From Solenopsis invicta (taxonomy: Eukaryota > Arthropoda > Insecta > Hymenoptera > Formicidae), in NCBI RefSeq assembly GCF_016802725.1, contig NC_052672.1, positions 15,882,710 to 15,946,709 on the forward strand: 64,000 nucleotides of DNA, read 5' to 3'. The notes below the pieces were generated by a model, which had not been told where the DNA came from, searched no databases, and was given only the letters and a program-made list of their open reading frames with translations. Numbering within the stretch: position 1 is the first letter of the stretch; the number at the start of each line of letters is the position of its first letter. Of this stretch, positions 63,624 to 64,000 are shown piece by piece. The position numbers and the translations under genes are program-made.

Positions 63624-64000
63624 GAGACTCATTTCAATATTATAATTTTGTTCCGGTGCTATTAAATCCTTAGTTGATATAATCGATAAAATAATATGCT
63701 TTTCTGCGTACTTTCTGTATGTCTTTCTGATTCTATTACATTTTACATATATATTAAGCACACACATTTATGTAAAATATTTTTAAGTTAGAAAATTTTC
63801 AATTTTATGCAGAGATTTTTAAAATTGCGTATACAAATTTAATTCGAACTCACATAGCAAGCGGTAATAAATTTAAGACTGAAAATATGAATACATTTTA
63901 TACATCGAAGGGAATAAAAATGATTATCGTAAATTCAAGTAAATAACTTGTAGAGTAACGAGGTTCCCATTGCAACACATATAGATTAATTTTCAGTTTA
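63622..64000. other. AT-rich non-coding end of the window
   Basis: Stops in all frames and no visible structure. Confidence 0.4.

Overview
This window looks like non-coding nuclear DNA from an insect, most likely a hymenopteran such as an ant. That placement is inferred from three things: CpG is abundant and clearly not depleted, AT-rich and CpG-rich blocks of a few hundred bases alternate, and there are many pure dinucleotide arrays ((GA)n, (GT)n, (CA)n). I recognised no taxon-specific gene. No open frame resembles a known protein. The longest frames (about 140-190 codons) all lie in GC-rich or microsatellite sequence, often open on both strands at once. I found no rRNA, tRNA, CRISPR array or bacterial-type operon. 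The window is best read as a gene desert or a very large intron.

The supportable content is structural. From left to right: a possible first exon ending ATGAAG|GTAATT near 300-376; a diverged module repeated at about 2.8, 4.0 and 5.0 kb; a palindromic MITE at about 8.1-8.3 kb; a compound (CT)n(CA)n array at 9.86 kb; a roughly 1 kb fold-back palindrome at 11.10-12.13 kb (the most striking object here); two compact hairpins at 16.6 and 16.8 kb; a repeat/hairpin cluster at 19.44-19.61 kb; microsatellites at 24.4-26.2 kb; a possible signal-peptide exon at 29.15 kb followed by a G-rich tract; a TA-flanked MITE at 30.02-30.28 kb; a 401 bp element with terminal inverted repeats, an 8 bp target duplication and a secondary 52 bp tandem duplication at 33.3-33.8 kb; a TATA box with a hairpin at 38.36 kb and a row of four small hairpins at 38.61-38.72 kb; more (GA)n arrays at 45.0, 51.2 and 57.8 kb; a 16 bp perfect hairpin at 59.99 kb; and a nest of three MITEs at 60.27-62.40 kb.

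Three MITEs (8.1, 60.3 and 62.2 kb) share sequence and form one family. Two unrelated MITEs (30.0 and 60.6 kb) also sit between TA dinucleotides, as Tc1/mariner-type insertions do. The 33.3 kb element has an 8 bp duplication, which fits hAT- or P-like transposition. None carries a transposase, so all would be non-autonomous.

The best candidate for an undescribed system is the fold-back at 11.10-12.13 kb. Its arms can pair over hundreds of bases around a 9-base centre, and the mismatches in its outer arms are polarised in the way expected if a minus-strand hairpin RNA tolerated G-U pairs. This is a hypothesis: the sequence shows the structure, not its transcription.
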